This document shows positions 44,137-53,259 of a stretch of 64,000 bases of DNA, piece by piece. Source of the DNA: JBEVJK01 sp040510195 (lineage in GTDB: Bacteria; Pseudomonadota; Alphaproteobacteria; Rhizobiales; Rhizobiaceae); NCBI GenBank assembly GCA_040510195.1, contig JBEVJK010000042.1:22766-86765 (forward strand), given 5' to 3'. Numbering within the stretch: the first letter of the stretch is position 1; each line of letters starts with the position of its first letter. Made by a program: the position numbers and the translations under genes. The notes beneath the pieces are model-generated. The model did no database searches and was not told the origin of the DNA. It saw only the letters and a list, made by a program, of their open reading frames with translations.

Positions 44137-44573
44137 GGCGAGGCCTCCTGCCACACGCCCTTGGCCTTCAGGCTGTCGGCCACTTCCTTCGGCATATAGG
44201 TCTCGTCGTGCTTGGCCAGCACGCTGTCGGCGGCGAACACGCCGTCCGGCCGGAAGCTGCCCTCGGTAATCACGCCCTGCTCCTCGCGGAACAGGTCCGG
44301 CAGGATACCGCGATAGACGACCTGCACCGATTTCTCCTTGTCTGTGACCTGGAAGGCAACGTCGGTGCCTTGGCCGCGCACGATCGTCCCCTTCTCCACG
44401 AGCCCGCCCAGTCGGATGCGCTGGCCAGGCGGCACGGTCGCCTGCTGCAGGTCGGCCGGCATGTAGAAATACGACGCCTTCTGCCCCAGCGCATAGAACG
44501 TCAACGCCGCAGCGAGGCCGAGGAAGGCCATGGCGCCGCCGATCACCGACAACCTTTTCTGCTTGCGCGTCAC
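44133..44573 (-). CDS. ccmE: Haem chaperone CcmE (CycJ)
   Basis: The 146-residue protein has one N-terminal membrane anchor (RLSVIGGAMAFLGLAAALTFYAL) and an OB-fold periplasmic domain with the haem-binding motif LAKHDETYMP, where the histidine covalently binds haem and the tyrosine assists. It carries haem to CcmF. Its start overlaps the ccmI stop (44570-44573) and its stop overlaps ccmF, so translation is coupled. Confidence 0.96.
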   Translation of the reverse strand: MTRKQKRLSVIGGAMAFLGLAAALTFYALGQKASYFYMPADLQQATVPPGQRIRLGGLVEKGTIVRGQGTDVAFQVTDKEKSVQVVYRGILPDLFREEQGVITEGSFRPDGVFAADSVLAKHDETYMPKEVADSLKAKGVWQEASP

Positions 44574-45718
44574 CGGGCCTCCGCTCCTTCGATGCCGAGC
44601 TCCGTCGCCAGGGCGGCGAGCGCCTTGCCCTCGTCGCTGGCGGGGCCGAGCGCCGCCAGGCCGCGGGAGAGCGCCGCGCGGGCATCGTCGCCGCGGCCCA
44701 GTACATGGTACGAACGCACGAGCCGCCGCCAGCCTTCCCCGTCGTCCGGTTTTCGGCGGAGCCGGCCGTCGAGCTCGGCCACCATGGTCTCGACCATCGC
44801 CGCCCGGTCTTCGTCCGACAAGGCGGCTGCCGCTTCGATCTCTGCCTGTCCCGGGCCGCGCGCGGGAGCGCTCTGGCCGGCCGAGAGCCTTGCCTCGGTG
44901 CCCGCCAGCGCCTCGGCGACCGGCGACTGCCAGGGCGAGCCGGCGGGCAGCGACGCCGCCAGGGCGCGCCAGGCGCCGGCAGCCTCGGCGAGCCTGCCCT
45001 CCTGCACCAGCGCGCTCGCCAGGTAGAAGCGTGCCTTCGCCTGGCCGGGGTCCAAGGTCAGCGCGCGCGCGAAGGCTTCCGTCGCCTCCGCCGAGACGAT
45101 GCCGCCGGCCTCGTAGGCCATCGCCTCGCCGAGCCCGCTCTCGCGCTCGGCGCTCGCCCCGTTCAGTCTGATCGCATTCTGGTAGGCCCTCACCGCATCG
45201 CCTTCCCGTCCGAGCCTCAGATAGATCGGGGCCAGCACGTCCCAGCCGCGCCCGTCCGCCGGGTTGGCCGCAAGATGCGCCTCGGCGCGCCCCACCAGCT
45301 CCTGGATACTGCTGTCGGCGGGCGATTTCGCCAGCCGCTGCGCCAGCGGCTCGCCCGGCAGTCCCGGCGAGCCGAGCGCCGCGTAGAGCCCCCAGGCGAT
45401 CGCCGGCACGGCAAGCACGGCTGTCATGCCGGTCAGGCGCGGCATCATGGGCGAGCGTGCGGCAGCCTCGCCGGCGTCGCCCGCGGTCAGACGCAGGATG
45501 CGGCGGGAGATTTCCACCCGCGCCTCCTCCGCCTCGGCCCGGCCGATCAGCCCGCGGCCTTCGTCGCGACCCACCTCGTCGAGCTGGTCGCGATAGACTT
45601 CGAGGTCGTGTCCCCGCTCGGTGTCCGGCGCCCCCGCCGGCGGCCGACGCACCAGCGGCACCAGGACCGCCAGACAGGCGGTCAGCGTCATCAGGGCGGC
45701 GATCAGCCAGAACAGCAT
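44570..45718 (-). CDS. ccmI: Cytochrome c biogenesis protein CcmI (CycH)
   Basis: From ATG at 45718 the 382-residue protein has two membrane helices (FWLIAALMTLTACLAVLVPLV and LTGMTAVLAVPAIAWGLYAAL) separated by a cytoplasmic loop, and a periplasmic TPR domain (LAQRLAKSPADSSIQELVGRAEAHLAANPADGRGWDVLAPIYLRLGREGDAVRAYQNAI). TPRs bind apocytochrome C-termini and present them to CcmF/CcmH. It is the first gene of ccmI-E-F-H; ccmABCDG are not in this window. Confidence 0.93.
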   Translation of the reverse strand: MLFWLIAALMTLTACLAVLVPLVRRPPAGAPDTERGHDLEVYRDQLDEVGRDEGRGLIGRAEAEEARVEISRRILRLTAGDAGEAAARSPMMPRLTGMTAVLAVPAIAWGLYAALGSPGLPGEPLAQRLAKSPADSSIQELVGRAEAHLAANPADGRGWDVLAPIYLRLGREGDAVRAYQNAIRLNGASAERESGLGEAMAYEAGGIVSAEATEAFARALTLDPGQAKARFYLASALVQEGRLAEAAGAWRALAASLPAGSPWQSPVAEALAGTEARLSAGQSAPARGPGQAEIEAAAALSDEDRAAMVETMVAELDGRLRRKPDDGEGWRRLVRSYHVLGRGDDARAALSRGLAALGPASDEGKALAALATELGIEGAEAR

Positions 45719-45855
45719 GAAACCTCGTCGAGGCGGATGGGTGCGGCCATTTTGGCGCCGCCCCTGCTTATGCCATCGAGGAATGCCCTGCCAATGCGGC
45801 CATTTGACGAGAGACGCCGCCGGCCCGCCCCCCGGCAGGCAACCACCGGAAAGCC

Positions 45856-46305
45856 CTACGTCAGCGGCGTCCAGCCTCCGTCGGCGTTGCGGCAGGCCGT
45901 GCCGCGCGCCTTCTGCGGCTGCCCGCCCGTATAGACCGTATGCGCATACTGCCTGCAGTCCTGCGATCCGACCCGGTAGGGTGAGGCCGCCACGACCTCC
46001 CCATAGCGACCGCCCGCTCTGTTGCCCCACGCCACTTTCTGCCCCGCCGGGGTGTATTCGAGCGCTCGATACTCGGCCTCCAGGGCCTGCCGGCGCTCGT
46101 CGCGGTCGAGGTCGCGGCCGACCGCTCCGCCGACCAGGCCGCCATGCATGGCATTGATGATCGATTGCGCGACCTCGCCGCTGCCTGCCTTTCCGGCCTG
46201 CGGCGAGTTGCCCGGCGCCGCCGGCGCCACCAGCCCGCCGCCGCTCGACAAACAGCCCGCAAGGGCAAAGGAAAGCCCGGCCAGGAACGCCAATTGGATC
46301 TTCAT
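45856..46305 (-). CDS. Small outer-membrane-type lipoprotein (17-kDa antigen-like)
   Basis: From ATG at 46305 the 149-residue protein has a lipoprotein signal peptide with lipobox LAGC (FALAGCLSSGG), a glycine-zipper-like region (INAMHGGLVGGAVGRDL) and the C-terminal pattern RQALEAEYRALEYTPAGQKVAWGN...YRVGSQDCRQYAHTV...ARGTACRNADGGW. This is the layout of RT0821/Lpp0805-type surface proteins common in rhizobia. Function is unknown; probably envelope structure. It lies between ccmI and feuQ, both on the same strand. Confidence 0.88.
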   Translation of the reverse strand: MKIQLAFLAGLSFALAGCLSSGGGLVAPAAPGNSPQAGKAGSGEVAQSIINAMHGGLVGGAVGRDLDRDERRQALEAEYRALEYTPAGQKVAWGNRAGGRYGEVVAASPYRVGSQDCRQYAHTVYTGGQPQKARGTACRNADGGWTPLT

Positions 46306-46389
46306 GAACTCACCGGATCGAGAGAGGCTGCCGGGCGCCCCGCTAGGGACCATCTTTGGCCGAATTTTGGCCCGACCCGCGGCGCGAGT

Positions 46390-47823
46390 CTAGCTCACCG
46401 TCGGCAGCGTCGCCGTCACCTTCAATCCACCCAGCCCCGAGCGCCCCAGCGATAGGCTTCCGCCGTATTCGCCGACCAGTTCCGAGACGATCGCCAGCCC
46501 GAGGCCGCTCCCGGGCTTGCTCTCGTCGAGCCGCTTGCCCCGCTTCAGCACGGCTGCCGCCTCGTCGTCCGGAATTCCCGGCCCGTCGTCCTCGATGACG
46601 AGCTCGAAACGCCCGCCCGACGTCCCCTCCTCGCGCGGCAGCGGCCTCGCCGCGATACGAACGGCGCTCTTGCCCCACTTCATCGCGTTTTCCGCCAGAT
46701 TGCCGACGATCTCCTCGAAGTCTTCCTGCTCGCCCGCGAAAAGCAGCTCCTCCTGCGGCAGCTCCAGATCAAGTCGGATGTCGGGGTTGAGCTTCTGCAT
46801 CACCCGCGCCAGCCGCGACAACGAGGTTGCGGTCAAGGTGCGGTAGACGACGCTCTCGCGCTGTGCGGCGATACGCGCCCGCTGCAGATAGTGGTCGAGC
46901 TGCTCTTGCATGGCGCCGGCCTGGCCGGCGATCAGCCGTCCCTTGGCGCCGCCCATCGCGCGCGCCTCGTTCAGCATCACCGCCAGCGGGGTCTTCAGCG
47001 AATGGGCGAGGTTGCCCACCTGCGTCCGCGCCCTTTCGACGATCCGCCGATTGTTGTCGATCAGCTGGTTCGTCTCCTCCGCCAGCGGCTGGATTTCCGC
47101 CGGAAAGGTGCCGACGAGCCGGATCGCCGTGCCCTCCCGCACCTTCGCAAGAGCGTCTCTTACCCGGGCGAGCGGTCGCAGCCCGATGAGGATGGCGACG
47201 GCGTTGATGGCCACCATGCCGACGCCGAAGATCGCCAGATAGGAAAACAGCCGCCGCTGGAAGGCGCCGACTTCGGCGTCGAGCTCGCTGCGGTTGCCCA
47301 TCACGCGAAACCGCGCCACCCGGTTCTGCGCGTCGAGCACGAACTCGCTTTCCACCACCTGCAGCTCCTCGCCGCCGATGCCGGCCGCCTTGTAGCTGCG
47401 CCGGAAATCACCGGTGAAAGGCACCTCGATCGTCGATGGCGACGGGATCGGCCGGCTCATCGACAGCGAGCGCAGCTGGCCTGAAAGCCCGCCCGACACA
47501 GGTTCGACCGCCCAGTACCACCCCGACCCCGGCTCGGAGAAGCGCAGGTCGCCGAGATCGACCGTCCCGGTCAGCGTGCCGGCCTCCGTCACGCCCACGG
47601 CGCTGATCAGGTTGAACAGATGCGCCGACAGCAGGCTGGTGAACCCGCGCTCGCTGGCCTGCCGATAGAGTGTCGAGATGATGGTGGACGTGGCGATGAG
47701 CGTAACGATCGCCCACAGTGTCGACAGCGCCACGATGCGCGCCGCCAGCGAGCGCGGCACCAGCGAGAGCCGTCCGTCGGCGCCGCGGCGGAGAAAGCCG
47801 GGCGGCGCCGTCGCCTCGCTCAC
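46390..47823 (-). CDS. feuQ: Sensor histidine kinase FeuQ
   Basis: The 477-residue kinase has two membrane segments (LAARIVALSTLWAIVTLIATSTII; RRLFSYLAIFGVGMVAINAVAILIG), HAMP, HisKA with His in NLAHSLKTPLAVMLNEA and HATPase (NLAENAMKWGKSAV, DDGPGIPD, GSGLGLAIVSELVGEY). It pairs with the regulator whose stop overlaps its start (47820-47823). Position beside ccmI and strong FeuP similarity support FeuQ. As I recall, FeuPQ controls cyclic glucan export and osmoadaptation in Sinorhizobium and was first tied to iron uptake in Rhizobium. Confidence 0.85.
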   Translation of the reverse strand: MSEATAPPGFLRRGADGRLSLVPRSLAARIVALSTLWAIVTLIATSTIISTLYRQASERGFTSLLSAHLFNLISAVGVTEAGTLTGTVDLGDLRFSEPGSGWYWAVEPVSGGLSGQLRSLSMSRPIPSPSTIEVPFTGDFRRSYKAAGIGGEELQVVESEFVLDAQNRVARFRVMGNRSELDAEVGAFQRRLFSYLAIFGVGMVAINAVAILIGLRPLARVRDALAKVREGTAIRLVGTFPAEIQPLAEETNQLIDNNRRIVERARTQVGNLAHSLKTPLAVMLNEARAMGGAKGRLIAGQAGAMQEQLDHYLQRARIAAQRESVVYRTLTATSLSRLARVMQKLNPDIRLDLELPQEELLFAGEQEDFEEIVGNLAENAMKWGKSAVRIAARPLPREEGTSGGRFELVIEDDGPGIPDDEAAAVLKRGKRLDESKPGSGLGLAIVSELVGEYGGSLSLGRSGLGGLKVTATLPTVS

Positions 47824-48485
47824 GGGCCGGGCTCGCGCATGCGGTACCCCATCCCGCGCACCGTCTCGATCATGTCGAGCCCCATCTTCCTGCGCAGGCG
47901 GCCGACGAACACCTCGATAGTGTTCGAATCGCGGTCGAAATCCTGGTCGTAGAGATGCTCGACCAGTTCGCTGCGCGACACCACCTCGCCGGCGTGATGC
48001 ATGAGATAGGCGAGCAGCCGGAACTCGTGCGAGGTCAGCTTCAGCGGCACGCCGTTGACGTCCGCCTTCGAGGCCTTCGTATCGAGTCGCAGCGGTCCGC
48101 AGAACAGCTCCGACGAGGCGTGGCCCGCGGCCCGCCGGATCAGCGCCCTCAGCCGCGCCAGCACCTCCTCGATATGGAACGGCTTGGCCACGTAGTCGTC
48201 GGCGCCGGCGTCGATTCCGGCCACCTTGTCGCTCCAGCGGTCGCGCGCCGTCAGCATCAGCACCGGCATCTTGCGACCCGCCCGCCGCCAGCGCTCGACG
48301 ACGCTGATGCCGTCCATCTGCGGCAGGCCGATGTCCAGCACGACCGCGTCATAGGGCTCGGTTTCGCCCAGGAAGTGCCCTTCCTCGCCGTCATACGCGC
48401 GATCGACCACATATCCGGCATCCGTCAGCGCGCCGGCGATCTGGCGATTGAGCTCCTTGTCGTCCTCGACCACGAGTATCCGCAT
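47820..48485 (-). CDS. feuP: Response regulator FeuP (OmpR family)
   Basis: The 221-residue regulator has a receiver domain (ILVVEDDKELNRQIAGAL, D51 in VVLDIGLPQMDG, MLTARDRWSDKVAGIDAGADDYVAKPF) and a winged helix (LTSHEFRLLAYLMHHAGEVVSRSELVEHLYDQDFDRDSNTIEVFVGRLRRKMG). These strings agree with my memory of rhizobial FeuP almost throughout. The ATG at 48485 (MRILVVED) is the real start; 11 upstream codons lie in the small-protein gene. Confidence 0.88.
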   Translation of the reverse strand: MRILVVEDDKELNRQIAGALTDAGYVVDRAYDGEEGHFLGETEPYDAVVLDIGLPQMDGISVVERWRRAGRKMPVLMLTARDRWSDKVAGIDAGADDYVAKPFHIEEVLARLRALIRRAAGHASSELFCGPLRLDTKASKADVNGVPLKLTSHEFRLLAYLMHHAGEVVSRSELVEHLYDQDFDRDSNTIEVFVGRLRRKMGLDMIETVRGMGYRMREPGP

Positions 48486-48501
48486 CGAAATGCCGTTCGC
48501 C

Positions 48502-48801
48502 TCAGTTCTGGGGCACAACCATCTGGACGCGCCGCGGCCGCTGGCCGTCCTTGCCCGGCACCAGGATCACCACCACGCACACCGACTGTCCGCCCTGGGT
48601 CGAGGGCGACGCCTTGGCCAGCGTGCCGCCGTTCTGCGCGGCGATCTGCTCGCCGACGGCATAGCAGTCGCCCTGCGCCAGCACCACCGGGCTTGCGGCG
48701 TCGAGCTGCGGAAGCGGCACGGCAAGGGCCTCGCCCGACAGCATGGCCAGGCCGGCCAGGGCCGATATCACCAACCGATAGGAGCAACTGATCAGGCTCA
48801 T
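48502..48801 (-). CDS. Small secreted hypothetical protein upstream of feuP
   Basis: The 99-residue protein has a signal peptide (LVISALAGLAMLSGEALA-VP) and a short body with two cysteines (QGDCYAVGEQIAAQNGGTLAKA, QSVCVVVILVPGK). It is 16 bp upstream of feuP on the same strand, so it probably opens the feuP-feuQ operon. It may be a periplasmic modulator of the kinase. That is inferred from position only. Confidence 0.8.
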   Translation of the reverse strand: MSLISCSYRLVISALAGLAMLSGEALAVPLPQLDAASPVVLAQGDCYAVGEQIAAQNGGTLAKASPSTQGGQSVCVVVILVPGKDGQRPRRVQMVVPQN

Positions 48802-48810
48802 GGCGCTCTT

Positions 48811-51800
48811 CTAGGGCATTGCGGCTGAACGACAAATGAACACCACCGGCGGCCTCTTGCAAGTTGCGGCAGCCGCCTTTCCACTCCCTCCGTCGAAGAC
48901 CGTCAGAGCGCCAGCCGCGCGCGCCGGCAGGCCGGGGCCGGCAACGGCGCTGAGCTGCACCACGGTCACGTCGAGCGCCGGCGGACGCACCGCGAAATCG
49001 GCGGCCAGGTCGGCCCCCCGGTAGGTCCAGCTCGGCGCCGTCGCAGTCGCCGAGCGCCTGACCGGGCCGCCCGGAGCGGCGATATCGACCTGGTAGGCTT
49101 CGCTCTCCTCGCCGAGCGGAATGTCGCCAGCCAGCCAGCCGTCGGCGTCGAGCCGGCCGCGCCGCACCCAGCTCAGCCGGGCGCCGCCATCGCCGGTCGG
49201 CACCAGCCTGAGATGCACCGGAGACAGCGGTTTGGCAGCCCGCAGGCCGCCGGCCACCATCGTTTCCACGAAGCTCCTGTCGGAGACGTCGCTGCCGGCC
49301 GGCCCCACCCGCCAGGTCAGCGTCAGCCCGCACTCGTCGGCGCGCAGCCCCGCGGACTGGATGGCGCCGTCGATGAGCACGAACTCCGCGCCCTCGGGCG
49401 CACCGGCCAGCATGGCGTCGCCGCTGCCGAGCTGGCCGCGCAGCAGGCGCGACAGGCTCCACACCGAGGGGGCTGTCTCCTCTGCCGAGCCGAATTGCAG
49501 CACCTCCCAGGCGCCACTCGCCGAGCGCACCGCCGCGAGGTTGGCTCCGTTCATCAGCTGCGGGTCGCCGACGCTTTGCAGCTCGCCCGAGAACAGTCGC
49601 ACCCGAAGCGCGCGATGCCGGTCGATCAGTCCTTCGCGACCCGCCGCCAGCGGCGTCGTCAGCCGGCCCACCGTCGCCCGCTCGACGATCTCTGCGCGCT
49701 CCGCGAAGCCGCTGCGTTCCGGCGACACCAGCGCGCGCTGCGGGCTCCAATGGCGATTCCACAGCGCCAGCCGGAAGCATCCCTCCGGCGCCCGCACGCC
49801 CGGCAGCAGCGGCAGGTCGAGGAACAGCGCCAGCGGCCGCCCGGCGATCGCGGTCGCCGGCGCCGACACTGTCGCCGCGAGGCCTGCCGTCACCTGCGCC
49901 GGCGCCATTCGCGCCGTCTGCCGGGCGACAACGCGGCGCACCAGCCCGTCCTCGATCTCCGTCACCACGAATTCGAGGCCGCCGAAATGTTCCGGCAGCC
50001 GGATGAGAGCACCCGGCTCGACCCGCGCATCCGGCGCCGCCAGCGCGAATCGCACCGTCTGCCGGCGTACCGCTCGCCGCTCCAGCCAGTCCTCCAGCAG
50101 CGCCGCCGCCTGCTCGGGATCGAGCGCGCCGGGAAAGCCGATCGTCTCCTGGGCATGGCCGCCGCCCCCGCTGCGCCGCAGGTGAACGGTGGCGCTCTGA
50201 TAGGCCGCCAGCGGGTCGCGGAAGGTGAGCGTCGCCTCGCCGGGCGCCTCGTCCGCGCTGCGGACGACCTCCAGCACCGGCTGTCCCTCCTCGGCGGCCA
50301 GCTCGAAGACCTCGGCCGCGGCAGCGGCCTGCCAGCCTTCGCGCGCGAAGGTCACCACGCCGTCACGCTCTCCGGCGACCAGCCCGAAAAGGTCGACGAT
50401 CGGCTCCAGCGCCGCGCGAACCGGGCCGGGATCGGCGATGAGATAGCCTTGCACCGTCCCGTCCGCTTGTGCCACCGCGGCCGGCGGCAGCCCGTGGTCG
50501 GCCAGGATCGCATTGATCAGCGCGCCGACCTCAATCCCCGAAAGCCGCCCGTTCAGCCAGTGGCCGAGCCGCCAGTTGTCACCGTCGCGCCAGCTGGCCG
50601 CGTCGAGGGGGAAGGCCGGATAGGGTCGGGCGTCCCACGCCCAGGCATAGAGGCGCGAAGCGTCCACCATGCGCCCGCCATAGAGCGGCGACACCGGATT
50701 GGCCTGCTCGGAGAAGCCGGCCGCCGTGTCGTCCCAATGGCTGAGATGCGCCGCGAGGAAGCGTTCCATGGCGAGGTCCGACCGCCCGCCGGTCGAGAAG
50801 TAGGGCTGCCCGCCTTCCGCGGATTTCGGGTCGGGGAACACGTTTGGCTGGTTCGGCCCCTTGTCCACCGCGGGACAGCCGAGCTCGGTCAGCCAGATCG
50901 GCTTGGAGCGTGGCACCCATGCCGTCGGCTGGCCGACCTCGCGCCCGCCCACCCGGTCGTGATGCGGGTTCGACCACCAGCCGACGAGATCCTTGCAGCG
51001 GAACACCCATGGCTTGCCGCAAGCACCGTCGAGGATCGCCGCCCGCTGCCGCGCCGCTCGTGCCGACGGCGACGGATAGTGCCAGTCGAACCCTTCGCCG
51101 CCGGCGATCCCGCGCTGAAGCCCCGCGGGGTCGTAGGGCCCCGCGAACCCGTCCGGGTTGCCGCCGCCATAGTCCTCGTCCCGCCAGTCGGAGAGCGGCA
51201 TGTAGCAGTCGATCCCGACCGCGTCGATCGCCGGGTGCGCCCACAGCGGGTCGAGATGGAAGCGGACGTCGCCGCTGCCGTCCTGCCGGTGATGACCGAA
51301 ATACTCGCTCCAATCCGCCCCGTAGGTGAGCTTCGTCGCCGGGCCGAGCAGCGCCCGGCACTCTGCGGCAAGCGCCGCCAGCCCCTCGACGAACGGATAC
51401 CGGTTCGCTTCGTCGCTGAGCGTCGTCAAGCCCACCAGCTCGGAGCCGATCAGCATCGCGTCCACCCCTCCGGCGGCCGCCGCGAGCGCCGCCAGGTGAA
51501 GCACGAACCGACGGTAGCCCCAGTCCTCCGGATTGCCGCGGAAACCCTCCCCGTCCGCCGCACCCGCCACGAAATCTGCCGCCCTCGCCTGGCCCAGGAA
51601 GGCGTTCGCCTCGACGCGGGCAGCCGCGCTGCGGTCGGGTGAACCCGCCCGGCCGGGCGCCGGATGGCAGGTGATGCGGCCGCGCCACGGATAGGCGGCC
51701 TGCCGGGTGGCGCCATAAGGGTCCGGCAGCACATTGTCCGCCGGCACGTCGAGCATGACGAACGGATAGAGCGTCACCTCCAGCCCGCGCGCCTTCAGGG

Positions 51801-52803
51801 CACGGATCGCCGCGATCACCGAGCGGTCCGAAGGCGAGCCGCCATAGGCGGGCGCGCCGCCGCTGCGGCTGACCAGCGGCGCCGTCGCCTGGTCGAGCCC
51901 GGCGGCCGCCCAGCTCTCCGACAGGCTCCCTGCCGCCCGCTGCATCACCGCCGGCCGGATCCGGCAGCGTCCGGCCCTCAGGTCGTCGCCGAACCAGGAG
52001 ACCACCAGCGCCACGCGGCGGAGCAGCGGACACAGCGCCTGCAGTTCGTCGAGCGAGGCGGCGAGGTCGGTTGCGGCATGCAGCATGTGCCGGTTGACCG
52101 CGCTGGTGTCGCCCGGCATGGCCTCCAGTGTCACCAGGTCCGGCGCCAGGCCGTGCTCCGTCGAGCCGGGGATCAGCGCCACCGCCTGCAGCGCCGTCGC
52201 CACCGTGCCCACCGGCCGCATCACCTCGAATTGCAGCTGCGGGATGCGGTTGCCGTAGGCGCTGATCGGCATCCGCTCGACCACCGCATAGGCGGTTCCG
52301 CGATAGGCCGGCGTGCTGCCCTGCCGCGCGGCGATCAGCGGGTCGGCCAGCTGGCCCTCTCCGCCCTCGTGGATTCGAATCTCGACCGTGTCGCGGTCGA
52401 GCTCGCGGCCGTCGGCCCAGATCCGCCGCACCCCGGCGATCGGCCCCTCCGCAAGTGCGAAGGCGGCATTGGCGAAGTAGCTGTACTCCGTCGTCTTGCT
52501 TCCGCCGCCGCCCTTGCCGCCTTGCCGCCGCGTGGTCTTTGCCTCCTCGAAGCGCGTCGCCCAGATCAGCGTGCCGCCAACCCTCATCGTTCCGTAGACC
52601 CGTGGCAGCGAGGCGCCTTCCTCGGCCGCGAAGGGCCGGGGTCCGCTGAGCCGCGGCCCCTCCACATGGCGGGTCGGCGACAGCAGCGCCCGGTCGATCA
52701 GATAGCCGGCCATGGCGCCGGCGGCACTGCCGACCGCGCTGCCGACCGGCCCAAGAAAGCCGCCGATAAAGGCGCCGGCGGCCTGCAGGACGAGCGTCGC
52801 CAT
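48811..52803 (-). CDS. GTA g15-like host-specificity/tail-tip protein with TIM-barrel domain
   Basis: The 1330-residue protein is the RcGTA g15 homologue, the tail-tip megatron. It has an N-terminal glycine/alanine-rich hydrophobic segment (GAFIGGFLGPVGSAVGSAAGAMAGYLID), tail-tip hub motifs (LPRVYGTMRVGGTLIWATRF), a glycoside hydrolase TIM-barrel-like domain (GLEVTLYPFVMLDVPADN, GVDAMLIGSELVGLTTL, KLTYGADWSEYFGHH, DAVGIDCYMPLSDWRD, KPIWLTELGCPAVDKGPNQPNVF) and a beta-rich C-terminus. It should bind and perhaps cut cell-surface polysaccharide. It closes the GTA block; the next gene leftward is the feu unit 10 bp away. Confidence 0.93.
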   Translation of the reverse strand: MATLVLQAAGAFIGGFLGPVGSAVGSAAGAMAGYLIDRALLSPTRHVEGPRLSGPRPFAAEEGASLPRVYGTMRVGGTLIWATRFEEAKTTRRQGGKGGGGSKTTEYSYFANAAFALAEGPIAGVRRIWADGRELDRDTVEIRIHEGGEGQLADPLIAARQGSTPAYRGTAYAVVERMPISAYGNRIPQLQFEVMRPVGTVATALQAVALIPGSTEHGLAPDLVTLEAMPGDTSAVNRHMLHAATDLAASLDELQALCPLLRRVALVVSWFGDDLRAGRCRIRPAVMQRAAGSLSESWAAAGLDQATAPLVSRSGGAPAYGGSPSDRSVIAAIRALKARGLEVTLYPFVMLDVPADNVLPDPYGATRQAAYPWRGRITCHPAPGRAGSPDRSAAARVEANAFLGQARAADFVAGAADGEGFRGNPEDWGYRRFVLHLAALAAAAGGVDAMLIGSELVGLTTLSDEANRYPFVEGLAALAAECRALLGPATKLTYGADWSEYFGHHRQDGSGDVRFHLDPLWAHPAIDAVGIDCYMPLSDWRDEDYGGGNPDGFAGPYDPAGLQRGIAGGEGFDWHYPSPSARAARQRAAILDGACGKPWVFRCKDLVGWWSNPHHDRVGGREVGQPTAWVPRSKPIWLTELGCPAVDKGPNQPNVFPDPKSAEGGQPYFSTGGRSDLAMERFLAAHLSHWDDTAAGFSEQANPVSPLYGGRMVDASRLYAWAWDARPYPAFPLDAASWRDGDNWRLGHWLNGRLSGIEVGALINAILADHGLPPAAVAQADGTVQGYLIADPGPVRAALEPIVDLFGLVAGERDGVVTFAREGWQAAAAAEVFELAAEEGQPVLEVVRSADEAPGEATLTFRDPLAAYQSATVHLRRSGGGGHAQETIGFPGALDPEQAAALLEDWLERRAVRRQTVRFALAAPDARVEPGALIRLPEHFGGLEFVVTEIEDGLVRRVVARQTARMAPAQVTAGLAATVSAPATAIAGRPLALFLDLPLLPGVRAPEGCFRLALWNRHWSPQRALVSPERSGFAERAEIVERATVGRLTTPLAAGREGLIDRHRALRVRLFSGELQSVGDPQLMNGANLAAVRSASGAWEVLQFGSAEETAPSVWSLSRLLRGQLGSGDAMLAGAPEGAEFVLIDGAIQSAGLRADECGLTLTWRVGPAGSDVSDRSFVETMVAGGLRAAKPLSPVHLRLVPTGDGGARLSWVRRGRLDADGWLAGDIPLGEESEAYQVDIAAPGGPVRRSATATAPSWTYRGADLAADFAVRPPALDVTVVQLSAVAGPGLPARAAGALTVFDGGSGKAAAATCKRPPVVFICRSAAMP

Positions 52804-52806
52804 TGG

Positions 52807-53259
52807 CTATCTCCAGTGGCTGGGCGGAAAGGCGAAGCATCCGGCGATACGCCGCCGCCATTGCGGAACGAGGCTCGAAACGGTCACGGCATGGCCCTCA
52901 TAGGCATGGATGAAGCTGTCCGACGTCGCCAGGATGCCGGCATGCTTGGCCGGCAGGTGCGGCCGCCAGCGGAACAGCACGAGGTCGCCCGGTTGGGCGG
53001 CGGCGACCGCCACCGCCGTGCAGTGCCGGCCGGCCGCATCCATCAGCCGGTCCTCGCCGCCTGCTTCCGCCCAGTCCGCCTGGTAGGGGCCGGGGTCTTC
53101 CGGAGCGACGCCGTAGATCTCCAGCCAGACGCCGCGCACCAGCCCCAGGCAATCGGCGCCGACGCCCCGCGTCGACCCCTGGTGACGGTAGGGCGTGCCG
53201 AGCCAGCGCTCGGCCGCCGCGATCACCCGCGTCCTGGTCGACATCGCGTCCTCGCTCAT
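52807..53259 (-). CDS. GTA g14-like NlpC/P60 cell-wall peptidase
   Basis: The 150-residue protein has an NlpC/P60 fold: catalytic Cys in GADCLGLVRGVW, a His in LPAKHAGILATSDSFIHAYEG, and PGDLVLFRW before it. It would cleave peptidoglycan cross-links during DNA entry, as RcGTA g14 does. ATGA overlap with g13 at the start; ends 3 bp before g15. Confidence 0.93.
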   Translation of the reverse strand: MSEDAMSTRTRVIAAAERWLGTPYRHQGSTRGVGADCLGLVRGVWLEIYGVAPEDPGPYQADWAEAGGEDRLMDAAGRHCTAVAVAAAQPGDLVLFRWRPHLPAKHAGILATSDSFIHAYEGHAVTVSSLVPQWRRRIAGCFAFPPSHWR